A stretch of 64,000 nt of DNA from Viridibacterium sediminicola (GTDB taxonomy: Bacteria > Pseudomonadota > Gammaproteobacteria > Burkholderiales > Rhodocyclaceae): contig NZ_JBDIVE010000002.1 of NCBI RefSeq assembly GCF_039631295.1, positions 62,001-126,000 on the forward strand, given 5' to 3'. The notes beneath the pieces were generated by a model that did no database searches, was not told the DNA's origin, and worked only from the letters and a program-made list of their open reading frames with translations. Made by a program: the position numbers and the translations under genes. Shown here piece by piece: positions 32,230 to 39,957 of this stretch. The stretch's first letter is position 1. The number at the start of each line of letters is the position of its first letter.

Positions 32230-32546
32230 GTTCGACCCCCGTTTTTTTCATCCCACGTATCAGGAGCTGATACGCCATGGAACGCATTGTTCCCCGAAGA
32301 ACGCGAGGGTCCTATCAGGGGGGGGCGGAAAATGATGTACAAAGGCGAACGCCACCCCGTGTAAGAAGCCGTCTTACAAGGGTTGGTCGCACTGCGGTTA
32401 ACACGAAGGAGCAAGCCTGCATTTTCACTTGCTTGGCAATCTATCGGCCGGCCTTGAGACGGCTTGAGAAAATTTCTAAAAAAACTTTTAAGAATTTGTT
32501 TTTATTGAAATTTATTTCATTAGACAGGTGCCGCCTTTCAGGCAAC
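32230..32546. promoter_or_regulatory. flhDC upstream region with A/T-rich block
   Basis: A 317-base gene-free interval. Bases about 32465-32524 are strongly A/T-rich (runs of A and T, AAAAAAACTTTTAAGAATTTG), in sharp contrast to the GC-rich surroundings. This suggests a nucleoid-protein binding or UP-type region. I could not assign a -35/-10 pair with confidence. The upstream HDOD gene ends at 32547 with no clear terminator. Confidence 0.45.
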
Positions 32547-34520
32547 TCAGTGGCCGGGCGGATGCATCTGCATGTTGGAGATGCGGTTGCGCCCTTCTTT
32601 TTTGGCGACCTCGACCGCGTACTCCGCACGCCTGATCAACGTGTCAGCATCGCTGATGCTGCTGTCGCGTGTCGCCACGCCCAGGCTGATGGTGAGCCTG
32701 AGTTTAAGCATGCCGGAGACGATGTCTGCGCCCTCGACGGCTGCGCGCAGCCGCTCGGCGCAGGCTTGCGCCGCCTCGATGGCGGTATCCGGGCACATCA
32801 CCAGGAACTCATTTCCCCCGGTTCGCGCCACCATATCCTGCGTACGCAAAGCTGAACGAATCGACTGACACACCTGACGCAATACCGAGTCCCCGACCTC
32901 AGGGCCGTAGGCATCATTGACACGCCGGAAGTGGTCGATGTCGATCACGATGCAGGACAGGGGTCGGCGATTGCGCGTGGACGCCGCCCACTCCTGCAAC
33001 ATGCGATCGATGAACAAGCGTCGATTGGGAAAGCCCGTCAGCGGATCGATCATCGCCACTTCCTGCAGGCGACGATTGCTGACTGCCAGTTCGGCCGCGA
33101 AGTGGCGCATCTCCTCGCGGTCGCGCTCCAGCTCCTGATGCAGACTGCTGATGCGCCGGCCGGCATTGAGACGGGCCAGTAACAGACGCGGACTGACCGG
33201 CTTTTCGACCACATCATCCGCGCCCTGCTCGTAGGCCAGCACCTTGAATTCCTCATCGACGCGCTGACCGAGCAGCAATACGAACAGTCCGCGGCCGATG
33301 CGCGTGTGGCGGATCTGCACCAGCAAGTTCTCGCCACCCTGCTCCAGCAGGACATCATCGATGATCAGCATATCCGGCTCATAGTCGATCACCAGCTCGA
33401 TCGCCATGCCGGTATCTTTGGCCGTCGACACCTCATAGCTGGCGTCGCACAGCAATTTCTCGATGGCCGTGCGGACCACCGTATCAGGCATGGCCAGCAA
33501 CACCCGTGGCTTGGTCGGCGCGGCATGCGGCACCACATGGCGGGTCGCTGCGATCGGGCTGAACTCCGCTTCCGGCGGAAGCTCCGCCGCATCCGTCTGA
33601 ACGGCCGCCAGATGCAGACTTTCGAAGGAAGGCAAGGGGCTGGCTTCAACATTGAGCAGCACGCACCAGTCCAGCCAGGATTTGACGGTGTTATCGCACA
33701 GCTCGGTTGTGGCGACTTCGTCAAGACTCAGACGCGAGCCGAGCATCAGCATGCGCCGAGTCAGCACACCGCGCTCCTGCTCGGACGCCACGCACAGCGC
33801 GCCGGTCGCATTGGCCAGCAACAGGGTATCGGTCACCGCGCGCTCGCGCGAGCCCTCAGGGTAATCGTGATCACTGGAAATCGCGCTCTGGTAAGCCGCC
33901 TCGGTAAAGACACGCGGCATGCCCCAGTCAGCCAGCATCGCAGCTCCCAGCTCGGCGTGGTTCATACCGAAGCGGCGCGACTCCAGCTCCAGCTGATTGA
34001 GCGATGAATCGGCCGCCAGCTCGCGCAAGATGGCCCCGCACTCGGCCGGATAGAGCGTCACCAGCGCCAGCTCGCCAATCCGCGCGAGCAGGCCCAGGCA
34101 ATAGATTTCGTCCGGCGCAGCCGCACGCGTCTTGAGCGAGATGAGCTGGGTCATCACCGCAGCAGCCAGGCTGGAGGACCAGAAATTGGCGTAATTGAAT
34201 TCCTGACAAGTCCCGACGCGGTAATTGGTCAGCAGGGAAAAACCCAGTGCCATGGTGCGCACGGCTGGCATGCCGAGCACGGTCAGCGCGTCCTGCACCG
34301 AGGCAATCGGGCGCCGCCCATAGCCAATGACGCCATTGGCAGCCTTGATCAGGCGACCGACAAAAGCCGGATCGGTGCGGATGATGCGCGCCATTTCGGG
34401 CATCGACACATCATCCTGATTGGCCAGACGCATGATGGCGAGCGCGACGCCCTTAGGCGAGGGCAAATCGCCCGAAGCCTTGATTTGCTCGAATCGTGTG
34501 CTGTCTATCGGTGGCGCCAT
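32547..34520 (-). CDS. HDOD - receiver - GGDEF-like signalling protein
   Basis: A 657-residue cytoplasmic protein with three parts. An HDOD domain (about 15-220) has DLPSPKGVALAIMRLAN, VQDALTVLGMPAVRTMAL and MNHAELGAAMLADWGMP. A receiver-like domain (about 338-455) has the acidic LIIDDVLLEQ near residue 388. A GGDEF-like domain (about 485-650) has DPLTGFPNRRLFIDRM and IVIDIDHFRRVND. The signature is GGNEF (568-572) instead of GG(D/E)EF, so diguanylate cyclase activity is doubtful. It lies directly upstream of flhDC on the same strand, which suggests motility or lifestyle control. Confidence 0.88.
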   Translation of the reverse strand: MAPPIDSTRFEQIKASGDLPSPKGVALAIMRLANQDDVSMPEMARIIRTDPAFVGRLIKAANGVIGYGRRPIASVQDALTVLGMPAVRTMALGFSLLTNYRVGTCQEFNYANFWSSSLAAAVMTQLISLKTRAAAPDEIYCLGLLARIGELALVTLYPAECGAILRELAADSSLNQLELESRRFGMNHAELGAAMLADWGMPRVFTEAAYQSAISSDHDYPEGSRERAVTDTLLLANATGALCVASEQERGVLTRRMLMLGSRLSLDEVATTELCDNTVKSWLDWCVLLNVEASPLPSFESLHLAAVQTDAAELPPEAEFSPIAATRHVVPHAAPTKPRVLLAMPDTVVRTAIEKLLCDASYEVSTAKDTGMAIELVIDYEPDMLIIDDVLLEQGGENLLVQIRHTRIGRGLFVLLLGQRVDEEFKVLAYEQGADDVVEKPVSPRLLLARLNAGRRISSLHQELERDREEMRHFAAELAVSNRRLQEVAMIDPLTGFPNRRLFIDRMLQEWAASTRNRRPLSCIVIDIDHFRRVNDAYGPEVGDSVLRQVCQSIRSALRTQDMVARTGGNEFLVMCPDTAIEAAQACAERLRAAVEGADIVSGMLKLRLTISLGVATRDSSISDADTLIRRAEYAVEVAKKEGRNRISNMQMHPPGH

Positions 34521-34712
34521 CTAAAAAAACCTCATTGACTTGCCCCGCGCCCGCTCGACAATGGAGTTCGCGCCGGGCGGCGGGATGCCTTACGTTTTCA
34601 GGCTGACTGGAGGTGATAACGGCGTTTACACCTATGCCTTGAGTCGTATCTTTCACTCGCCCGGAAATGGCCCGCGCAGCGTCGCGAGCGCTTGCGCTAG
34701 AATTAGCCGCAA

Positions 34713-35288
34713 ATGCCTGCCAATCAAGCACCTCCACCACCCGAAATCCACTTCTGCACACGCTGCGGCGGGCCGGTCAGCCTGCGCGTTCCGGCCGGTG
34801 ACAGCAATCTGCGGCACGTCTGCGATGTCTGCGGCAATATCCATTACCTCAACCCCAAGGTCGTCGTAGGTACCCTGAGCGAATGGGAAGGCAAGGTCAT
34901 GCTCTGCCGGCGCGGCATTGAGCCACGCTATGGGTTGTGGACCCTGCCGGCAGGTTTCATGGAAATGGGCGAGACGACGGCGCAAGGCGCGCTGCGCGAA
35001 ACCTATGAAGAAGCCTGTGCGCGGCCGGAGCTGATCGACTTGTTCACACTGATCAACGTCACCCACATCAGCCAGATCCACATGCTCTACCGGGCACGGC
35101 TGCTGACGCCGGACTTTGCCGCTGGCGAGGAGTCGCTGGAAGTCCGTCTGTTCGATGAAGCCGAGATTCCCTGGGAGCAGATCGCTTTCCGCTCGATGGC
35201 CGCGACCCTGCGTTGCTACTTCGAAGACCGCGCCCGCGGGCAGTTCCAGTTCCACCCGATCGACCTGCCGCCGCCCGAAGCGGGCTGA
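34713..35288 (+). CDS. Nudix hydrolase with N-terminal zinc ribbon
   Basis: A 191-residue Nudix enzyme. A short zinc ribbon (CTRCGG...CDVCGN, residues 15-42) precedes the Nudix domain, whose box GFMEMGETTAQGALRETYEEA (about 81-101) is complete with the REXXEE metal-binding set. Zinc-ribbon Nudix proteins include NADH pyrophosphatases and nucleotide-sugar hydrolases, but the NudC-specific SQPWPFPxS motif is absent, so the substrate is open. It is transcribed away from the HDOD gene across 192 bases. Confidence 0.88.
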   Translation: MPANQAPPPPEIHFCTRCGGPVSLRVPAGDSNLRHVCDVCGNIHYLNPKVVVGTLSEWEGKVMLCRRGIEPRYGLWTLPAGFMEMGETTAQGALRETYEEACARPELIDLFTLINVTHISQIHMLYRARLLTPDFAAGEESLEVRLFDEAEIPWEQIAFRSMAATLRCYFEDRARGQFQFHPIDLPPPEAG

Positions 35289-35293
35289 ACACG

Positions 35294-35890
35294 TCAGCGT
35301 TCGACCAGCAGATCGAGCGCAAACGCCTGGCCGGACAAAACCGCCGGCACCGCCACCGCACGCAGGGCAGGAAGCAGATCGGGGTAAGCCGCCAGCTCGC
35401 CGCGCACTGCCAAAAGCCGGCCATCGGCCGCGTAATCACACCACAGCAGATCACTCGCAGGCGGCCAGGCAGTGGCCGGCAGGCGCTGCAACGCTTCGGC
35501 CAAAGCCAATCGCAAGGCCACCTGCGCCTCGGCCGGCGAAGCGGAGCGCAAAACAGACAGCACAGGCGGCGGTTGCGTGTCGAGCTGGCCCAGCGCCTCA
35601 TGCGCGCGCTGCGCAGGCGCTTGCGCAAGCGCCACAGCTGAGCGCTGCATCGGGGTTGGGGGTAGCTCCTGCGCTCGCCGCGCGCTTGCCGGCGGCTTGC
35701 TGGCGGCCTGATCCGGCAAACCAGGCGCCACAGAGGCAGCCGGCTCAGCGGGCGGCGCCCAGCGCAGCTGCAAGGGTCGCGGATCGGGACTTGGCGCCCA
35801 CTGCGGCCGCCGCATCCAGTCCAGCACACAGCCGTGTACCAGCAGCGAAGCGCCGATTGCCCACAACAGAACACGCATCCAATGCCGCAT
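35294..35890 (-). CDS. Membrane-anchored Pro/Ala-rich protein of unknown function
   Basis: A 198-residue protein starting at 35890 (a second ATG at 35896 is possible). A single N-terminal membrane segment RVLLWAIGASLLVHGCVL precedes a proline/alanine-rich stretch (about 28-95) and a small C-terminal domain with LLWCDYAADGRLLAVRGELAAYPDLLPALRAVAVPAVL. The layout resembles TonB-like periplasmic linker proteins, but I see no TonB box-binding motif. It converges with the Nudix gene, with a 5-base gap. Function not recognised. Confidence 0.7.
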   Translation of the reverse strand: MRHWMRVLLWAIGASLLVHGCVLDWMRRPQWAPSPDPRPLQLRWAPPAEPAASVAPGLPDQAASKPPASARRAQELPPTPMQRSAVALAQAPAQRAHEALGQLDTQPPPVLSVLRSASPAEAQVALRLALAEALQRLPATAWPPASDLLWCDYAADGRLLAVRGELAAYPDLLPALRAVAVPAVLSGQAFALDLLVER

Positions 35891-35998
35891 CGTCATCACC
35901 AAATCGAGGTTGATGGAGTAAGCTCGCGACAGATAAGCTAGTGCGGACTTTGATTTTACGGAAACTGGACAGGCACTTACACCCGGAGCAGCTCTGCC

Positions 35999-36607
35999 AT
36001 GCAAGCATCGCCATTGCAAGCACTGCACGACCATCGACGACCGATGATCCTCACGCTGGACATGCACGGCCAGCCCCACCGCTGGGTGAACTGGCAGCAT
36101 GCGCTGTTCTATTACGCCAAGAATCTAGTCGCCTGGGATGCGGGCGAACAATGCTTCACCTTCATCGGCGGTACCTCCCGGCTCACCGGCGAGCGCTCGG
36201 CGATGACCGCCAACAGCATCATCGCCATCAAGGGCCGCACCCTTCCCGCACGCAGCTTGCTGCAGACCCCGCCGCTCTCCAACCGCGAACTGTTCCACCG
36301 CGACCGTCAGATCTGCGCCTACTGCGGCGTCGAATTCACCCCCCAACGCCTCACCCGTGACCACATCAAGCCGGTCTCGCAAGGCGGCGCCGACACCTGG
36401 ATGAACGTTGTCACTGCTTGCCGCAGCTGCAACCAGCGCAAGGGCGGCCGCACGCCCGAGCAGGCGCGCATGCTGCTGCTGTTTGCGCCCTACGTGCCGA
36501 ACAAGGCCGAATACCTGATTCTCTCCAATCGCAGCATCCTGGCCGACCAGATGGACTTTCTCGCCCGTCACCTACCCGCCCAAAGCCGATGGCGAATCCC
36601 ACCATGA
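35999..36607 (+). CDS. HNH endonuclease family protein
   Basis: A 202-residue protein with an HNH fold in the middle: CAYCG, the HNH core TRDHIKPVSQGGADTWMNVVTAC and CRSCNQRKGG (about 108-153). The two CxxC pairs hold a structural zinc. The N-terminal half (WVNWQHALFYYAKNLVAWDAGEQ) is typical of the standalone HNH proteins common in Proteobacteria, not of mobile introns. The stop overlaps the start of the SemiSWEET gene (ATGA). A start at 36044 (MILTLDMHG) is also possible. Confidence 0.85.
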   Translation: MQASPLQALHDHRRPMILTLDMHGQPHRWVNWQHALFYYAKNLVAWDAGEQCFTFIGGTSRLTGERSAMTANSIIAIKGRTLPARSLLQTPPLSNRELFHRDRQICAYCGVEFTPQRLTRDHIKPVSQGGADTWMNVVTACRSCNQRKGGRTPEQARMLLLFAPYVPNKAEYLILSNRSILADQMDFLARHLPAQSRWRIPP

Positions 36608-36993
36608 ACCTCGCCGCAGCAGACCTCATCGGCTACCTTGCCGCCAGCCTCACCACCTCCGCCTTCATCCCCCAAGCCTGGCTCACCTGGAAGACGCGCT
36701 CCGCCGCCGGCGTCTCGCTGGGCATGTATTGTGTGTTCACCACCGGGGTCGCACTGTGGCTGATCTACGGCCTGCTGTCCGAAGCCTGGCCGGTCGTGGC
36801 CGCCAATGCGATCACCCTCAGCCTGGCCACATTCATCCTGGGCATGAAGCTGTGTTTTGGCGGTGCGCCCCGCAAGCCGCATGGAATAGGCTTGAAAGAT
36901 GGCGACTTTTTCCGCCATCACCTGACGCCCCGCCTCGCTAGTATCGAGCCTATCGTCGCCTGCCCGTCGCCCCTCTTGCGCCCCTGCGCCTGA
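36604..36993 (+). CDS. SemiSWEET (PQ-loop) small sugar transporter
   Basis: A 129-residue membrane protein. Three membrane helices form one PQ-loop unit: IGYLAASLTTSAFIPQAWLTWKTRSAAGVSLGMY (with the PQ motif), FTTGVALWLIYGLLS and VVAANAITLSLATFILGMKL. SemiSWEETs dimerise to move sugars across the membrane. The start at 36604 overlaps the HNH stop; an alternative is 36589. The last 40 or so residues (after LCFGG) are not part of the fold and look like read-through into the following intergenic DNA. The usual length is about 85-100. Confidence 0.83.
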   Translation: MNLAAADLIGYLAASLTTSAFIPQAWLTWKTRSAAGVSLGMYCVFTTGVALWLIYGLLSEAWPVVAANAITLSLATFILGMKLCFGGAPRKPHGIGLKDGDFFRHHLTPRLASIEPIVACPSPLLRPCA

Positions 36994-37040
36994 AGGCGTG
37001 CTGCATACGGCAGCACACACACCAAGCGAGGGGCTTGCGC

Positions 37041-39944
37041 ATGAATCATGACCTGATTGCCTTTGAATCCAGCATCGAACGCTTGATCGATGCCGGCGAA
37101 TTCGACAGCGCCCTGGCCGCGCTGCGCGCCCTGGTCGAAGCTGTCATCCATGATCCGGCCGCGACCGGCAGCGTACTGCGCTCGCCGACGCTCGACGCAA
37201 TCTGCCAGCGCATTGGCGCCATCTCACTCGATTACGTGCGCAGCGAAAAGCTCTGCCCGCCCCCCGCTGAACCACAGGCGGAGGTGATCATCCTCGCCAC
37301 CGAACTGCACAATGTCGGTGGCCACTCGCGCGTCGTCGAAGACATCATCCGCGCCCTGCCGGACAAGCGCGTACTGATCCTGCTGACTGATTTCTTCTGC
37401 AGCGACTACGCGTTCGGGCTTGATCGCTTCACGGCTCTGGGCATCGAAGTCCGCCGCCCGGAACGCGGCCAGTATGTCGAACACCTGGCCTGGACGCAGA
37501 TGCAGCTCGCATGCCACCCGGACGCCCAGGTGATGCTGTTCAATCACCATGCCGATGTCGCCGCCATCGCAGCGATCCAGCCAGGCCTCAATCGCGAAGT
37601 GTTGTTCTGCCACCACGGTGACCACCACCTCTGTCTGGGTGCCAGCCTGAACTGGACACGACATGTGGACCTGTTTGCCGCGCACTGCGTCGACTGCCGC
37701 GCCAACGGACTCGCGGCCGAATTCTGGCCCTTGTCGGTCGATGATCCGGGCGCGCGTCCGCACGATGCCCAGCACTTTCTCGCCAACGCTCAGTTGCTCA
37801 GCTGCAGCAGCGGCCACGATGCCAAATTCCTGAGCCCCTACCCCTTTCACTACTGGGACATCCTGCCGCAATTGCTCAAGACCAGCGGTGGTAGCCACGT
37901 ACACATCGGTTCGTTGACCGAGGACATGCTGGCAGCCATTCATCAGGGGCTGGCAGCCGAGGGGCTGGCACCCACGCGTTTCGTGCACATACCCTGGGTG
38001 GACAATGTGGGCGAGACGCTCAAACAACTGGGAGTCGATCTCTACATCGGATCATTTCCAATTGGTGGCTCCCGCGCCTGTATCGAAGCCATGGCCGCCG
38101 GCATTCCGATCATCACCCATCGCCACATGCTCTACCCCATTCTGGGCAGCGATGGCGCCGTGGGCGACAGCCTTATCTGGAGCTGGAGCACCCCCGAAGA
38201 ATTGCTGAGCCTGGTTGCACAGGCGACGCCGGCCGCGCTGGCGCAGCAAGCACAACATGGCCGTGACTGCTATCTGCGTTACAACGCGTCCGGCAGCTTC
38301 CGCGCTGCGGTGCGTGGTGAACAGCGCTTCGAGCCTGACGCCCGCCACCAACGACCGCCCGGCGACCCACTCGCCAGCTACCTGCTGCGCAGCCAGATCC
38401 GCCAGGAAAATACCGCCGAGGTTTTTGCGCTGCTGGACGCCATCGGCAATCAGGACTCCACCAGCGACACCTCTCCTCTGGCTCGCGCTCGCGCCCTGAT
38501 CGAGGCTGGCCATCTCGCCGAAGCCAATGAAGCACTGATGCAGGCACTCGAACTCGCCCCCGAAGACCCGCAAATCCTCTTCGAGCTGGGGCGCCTGGCC
38601 TTTCTCGGCAAGATGCCAGAAGAGGGCTACAACATCCTGCAACAAACTGCGCAGGCGCATCCTGCCATTCTCCCGGCGATCGAGCAGCTGGCGCAGACCC
38701 TGCTCAGCGCGGGCGATACGCAGAACGGGCGCCTCCTCCTCAGCCTGCTGCCTACAGCAACCCGAGCGCAGCCCAGCACGTCCGCCGAGGCACTGGCGCG
38801 CGGCCGCTCGCTAATCGAAGCGGGTCATCTTGGCGAAGCCAACGAGGCACTCATGCAGGCGCTTGAACTCGCGCCCGAAGACCCCCAGATCCTCTTCGAA
38901 CTCGGTCGCCTGGCCTTTCTCGGCAAGATGCCCGAAGAGGGCTACAACATCCTGCAGCAGACCGCGCAAGCACATCCGTCCATCCTGCCGGCCATCCTGC
39001 AATTGGGACAGGACATGGTCAGTGCTGGCGATATGGAGAGCGGGCGCCTTATCCTGAGCCTGCTGCGCGATGCCACCAATGCGCAGCGCCCTTCCGGCAC
39101 GCCGGCCGATGGCCTGGCGCGCATTCGCGGCCTCAGCGATGCCGAATGGCTGCGCGTGCTGTGCGACAGCCCGAAGTTTCTGGACTATCACGGATTCATC
39201 CTGCCCGGCTTCCCGGACGAGCAATTCCAGATCAACACCATGGGCAGCAGCAACGAGCAAGCCATGCAGGAGGCAGGCCTGTTCTACCGTGCCGTGCTGC
39301 CCTATGTGAATCGCATGCGCCCGCTGGCGACGCGTACCCTGCTTGATTTCGGCACTGGCTGGGGGCGCTTCCCGCGCACCTTCGTGAAGATTTTCGAACC
39401 GCACAACATCCACGGGATCGATGTCGACCAAGCCATGGTCGATGTCTGCCGCAACAGCTTCAGCTTCGGCCATTTCTCCCGCTGCGAGCCCTTCCCGCCG
39501 ACCCACATCGAGAACGAGCAATTCGATCTGATCACCGCCTATTCGGTGTTCTCGCATCTCTCGGAAGATGCCGCCAACGGCTGGATCAAGGAGTTCGCGC
39601 GCATTCTCAGGCCAGGCGGCCTGGTCGCCTTCACCACGCAAGGACGCGACTTCATCGACCAGTGCGCCTACTACCGCCAGCAGAGTACGCTGAGCCATCC
39701 CTGGCACATCAATCTCGCCGCCTCGTTCACCGACGCCGAGGCCTGCCGCGCTGCCTACGACCGTGGCGAGTTCCTGTTCGCCGCCACCGGGGGTGGCGAT
39801 GCGCGACCATCGAGTTTCTATGGCGAAGCGCTGATTCCGCTGGGCTACATGCTCAAGCACTGGAACGCATATTTTGATGTACTGAGCTTCATCGATGATC
39901 GCAACATCATGCCGCAGGCCTTCACCATCCTGCGTCGCAAGTAG
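37041..39944 (+). CDS. Large glycosyltransferase - TPR - methyltransferase fusion protein
   Basis: A 967-residue protein with three parts. Residues about 75-440 look like a GT-B glycosyltransferase (VIILATELHNVGGHSRVVEDI and IGSFPIGGSRACIEAMAAGIPIITHRHM). Residues about 480-680 contain TPR-like helices in two nearly identical 91-residue units. Residues about 740-960 are a class I SAM methyltransferase (TLLDFGTGWGRFPRTF, HGIDVDQAMVDVC, DLITAYSVFSHLSED, FARILRPGGLVAFTT). GAGGGG precedes the ATG; an in-frame TTG at 37035 is unlikely. It leads the glycan locus and is followed after 13 bases by the WbsX gene. Probably builds and methylates a surface glycan in the cytoplasm. Confidence 0.82.
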   Translation: MNHDLIAFESSIERLIDAGEFDSALAALRALVEAVIHDPAATGSVLRSPTLDAICQRIGAISLDYVRSEKLCPPPAEPQAEVIILATELHNVGGHSRVVEDIIRALPDKRVLILLTDFFCSDYAFGLDRFTALGIEVRRPERGQYVEHLAWTQMQLACHPDAQVMLFNHHADVAAIAAIQPGLNREVLFCHHGDHHLCLGASLNWTRHVDLFAAHCVDCRANGLAAEFWPLSVDDPGARPHDAQHFLANAQLLSCSSGHDAKFLSPYPFHYWDILPQLLKTSGGSHVHIGSLTEDMLAAIHQGLAAEGLAPTRFVHIPWVDNVGETLKQLGVDLYIGSFPIGGSRACIEAMAAGIPIITHRHMLYPILGSDGAVGDSLIWSWSTPEELLSLVAQATPAALAQQAQHGRDCYLRYNASGSFRAAVRGEQRFEPDARHQRPPGDPLASYLLRSQIRQENTAEVFALLDAIGNQDSTSDTSPLARARALIEAGHLAEANEALMQALELAPEDPQILFELGRLAFLGKMPEEGYNILQQTAQAHPAILPAIEQLAQTLLSAGDTQNGRLLLSLLPTATRAQPSTSAEALARGRSLIEAGHLGEANEALMQALELAPEDPQILFELGRLAFLGKMPEEGYNILQQTAQAHPSILPAILQLGQDMVSAGDMESGRLILSLLRDATNAQRPSGTPADGLARIRGLSDAEWLRVLCDSPKFLDYHGFILPGFPDEQFQINTMGSSNEQAMQEAGLFYRAVLPYVNRMRPLATRTLLDFGTGWGRFPRTFVKIFEPHNIHGIDVDQAMVDVCRNSFSFGHFSRCEPFPPTHIENEQFDLITAYSVFSHLSEDAANGWIKEFARILRPGGLVAFTTQGRDFIDQCAYYRQQSTLSHPWHINLAASFTDAEACRAAYDRGEFLFAATGGGDARPSSFYGEALIPLGYMLKHWNAYFDVLSFIDDRNIMPQAFTILRRK
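38478..39065 (+). repeat. Internal tandem duplication (315-base period)
   Basis: Units 38478-38750 and 38793-39065 code for almost the same 91 residues (ARALIEAGHLAEANEALMQ and ELGRLAFLGKMPEEGYNIL in both). Both are in frame, offset by 315 bases, with a 14-residue divergent spacer. Synonymous differences are frequent, so the duplication is not brand new but is still close. Confidence 0.92.
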
Positions 39945-39957
39945 GCCCTCATCCAGC

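Noticed and set aside
36998..37016. Hairpin GTGCTGC-ATACG-GCAGCAC before the large glycan gene
   Set aside because: Stem without T-run, too close to the start to be a useful terminator; no further evidence for a regulatory role.
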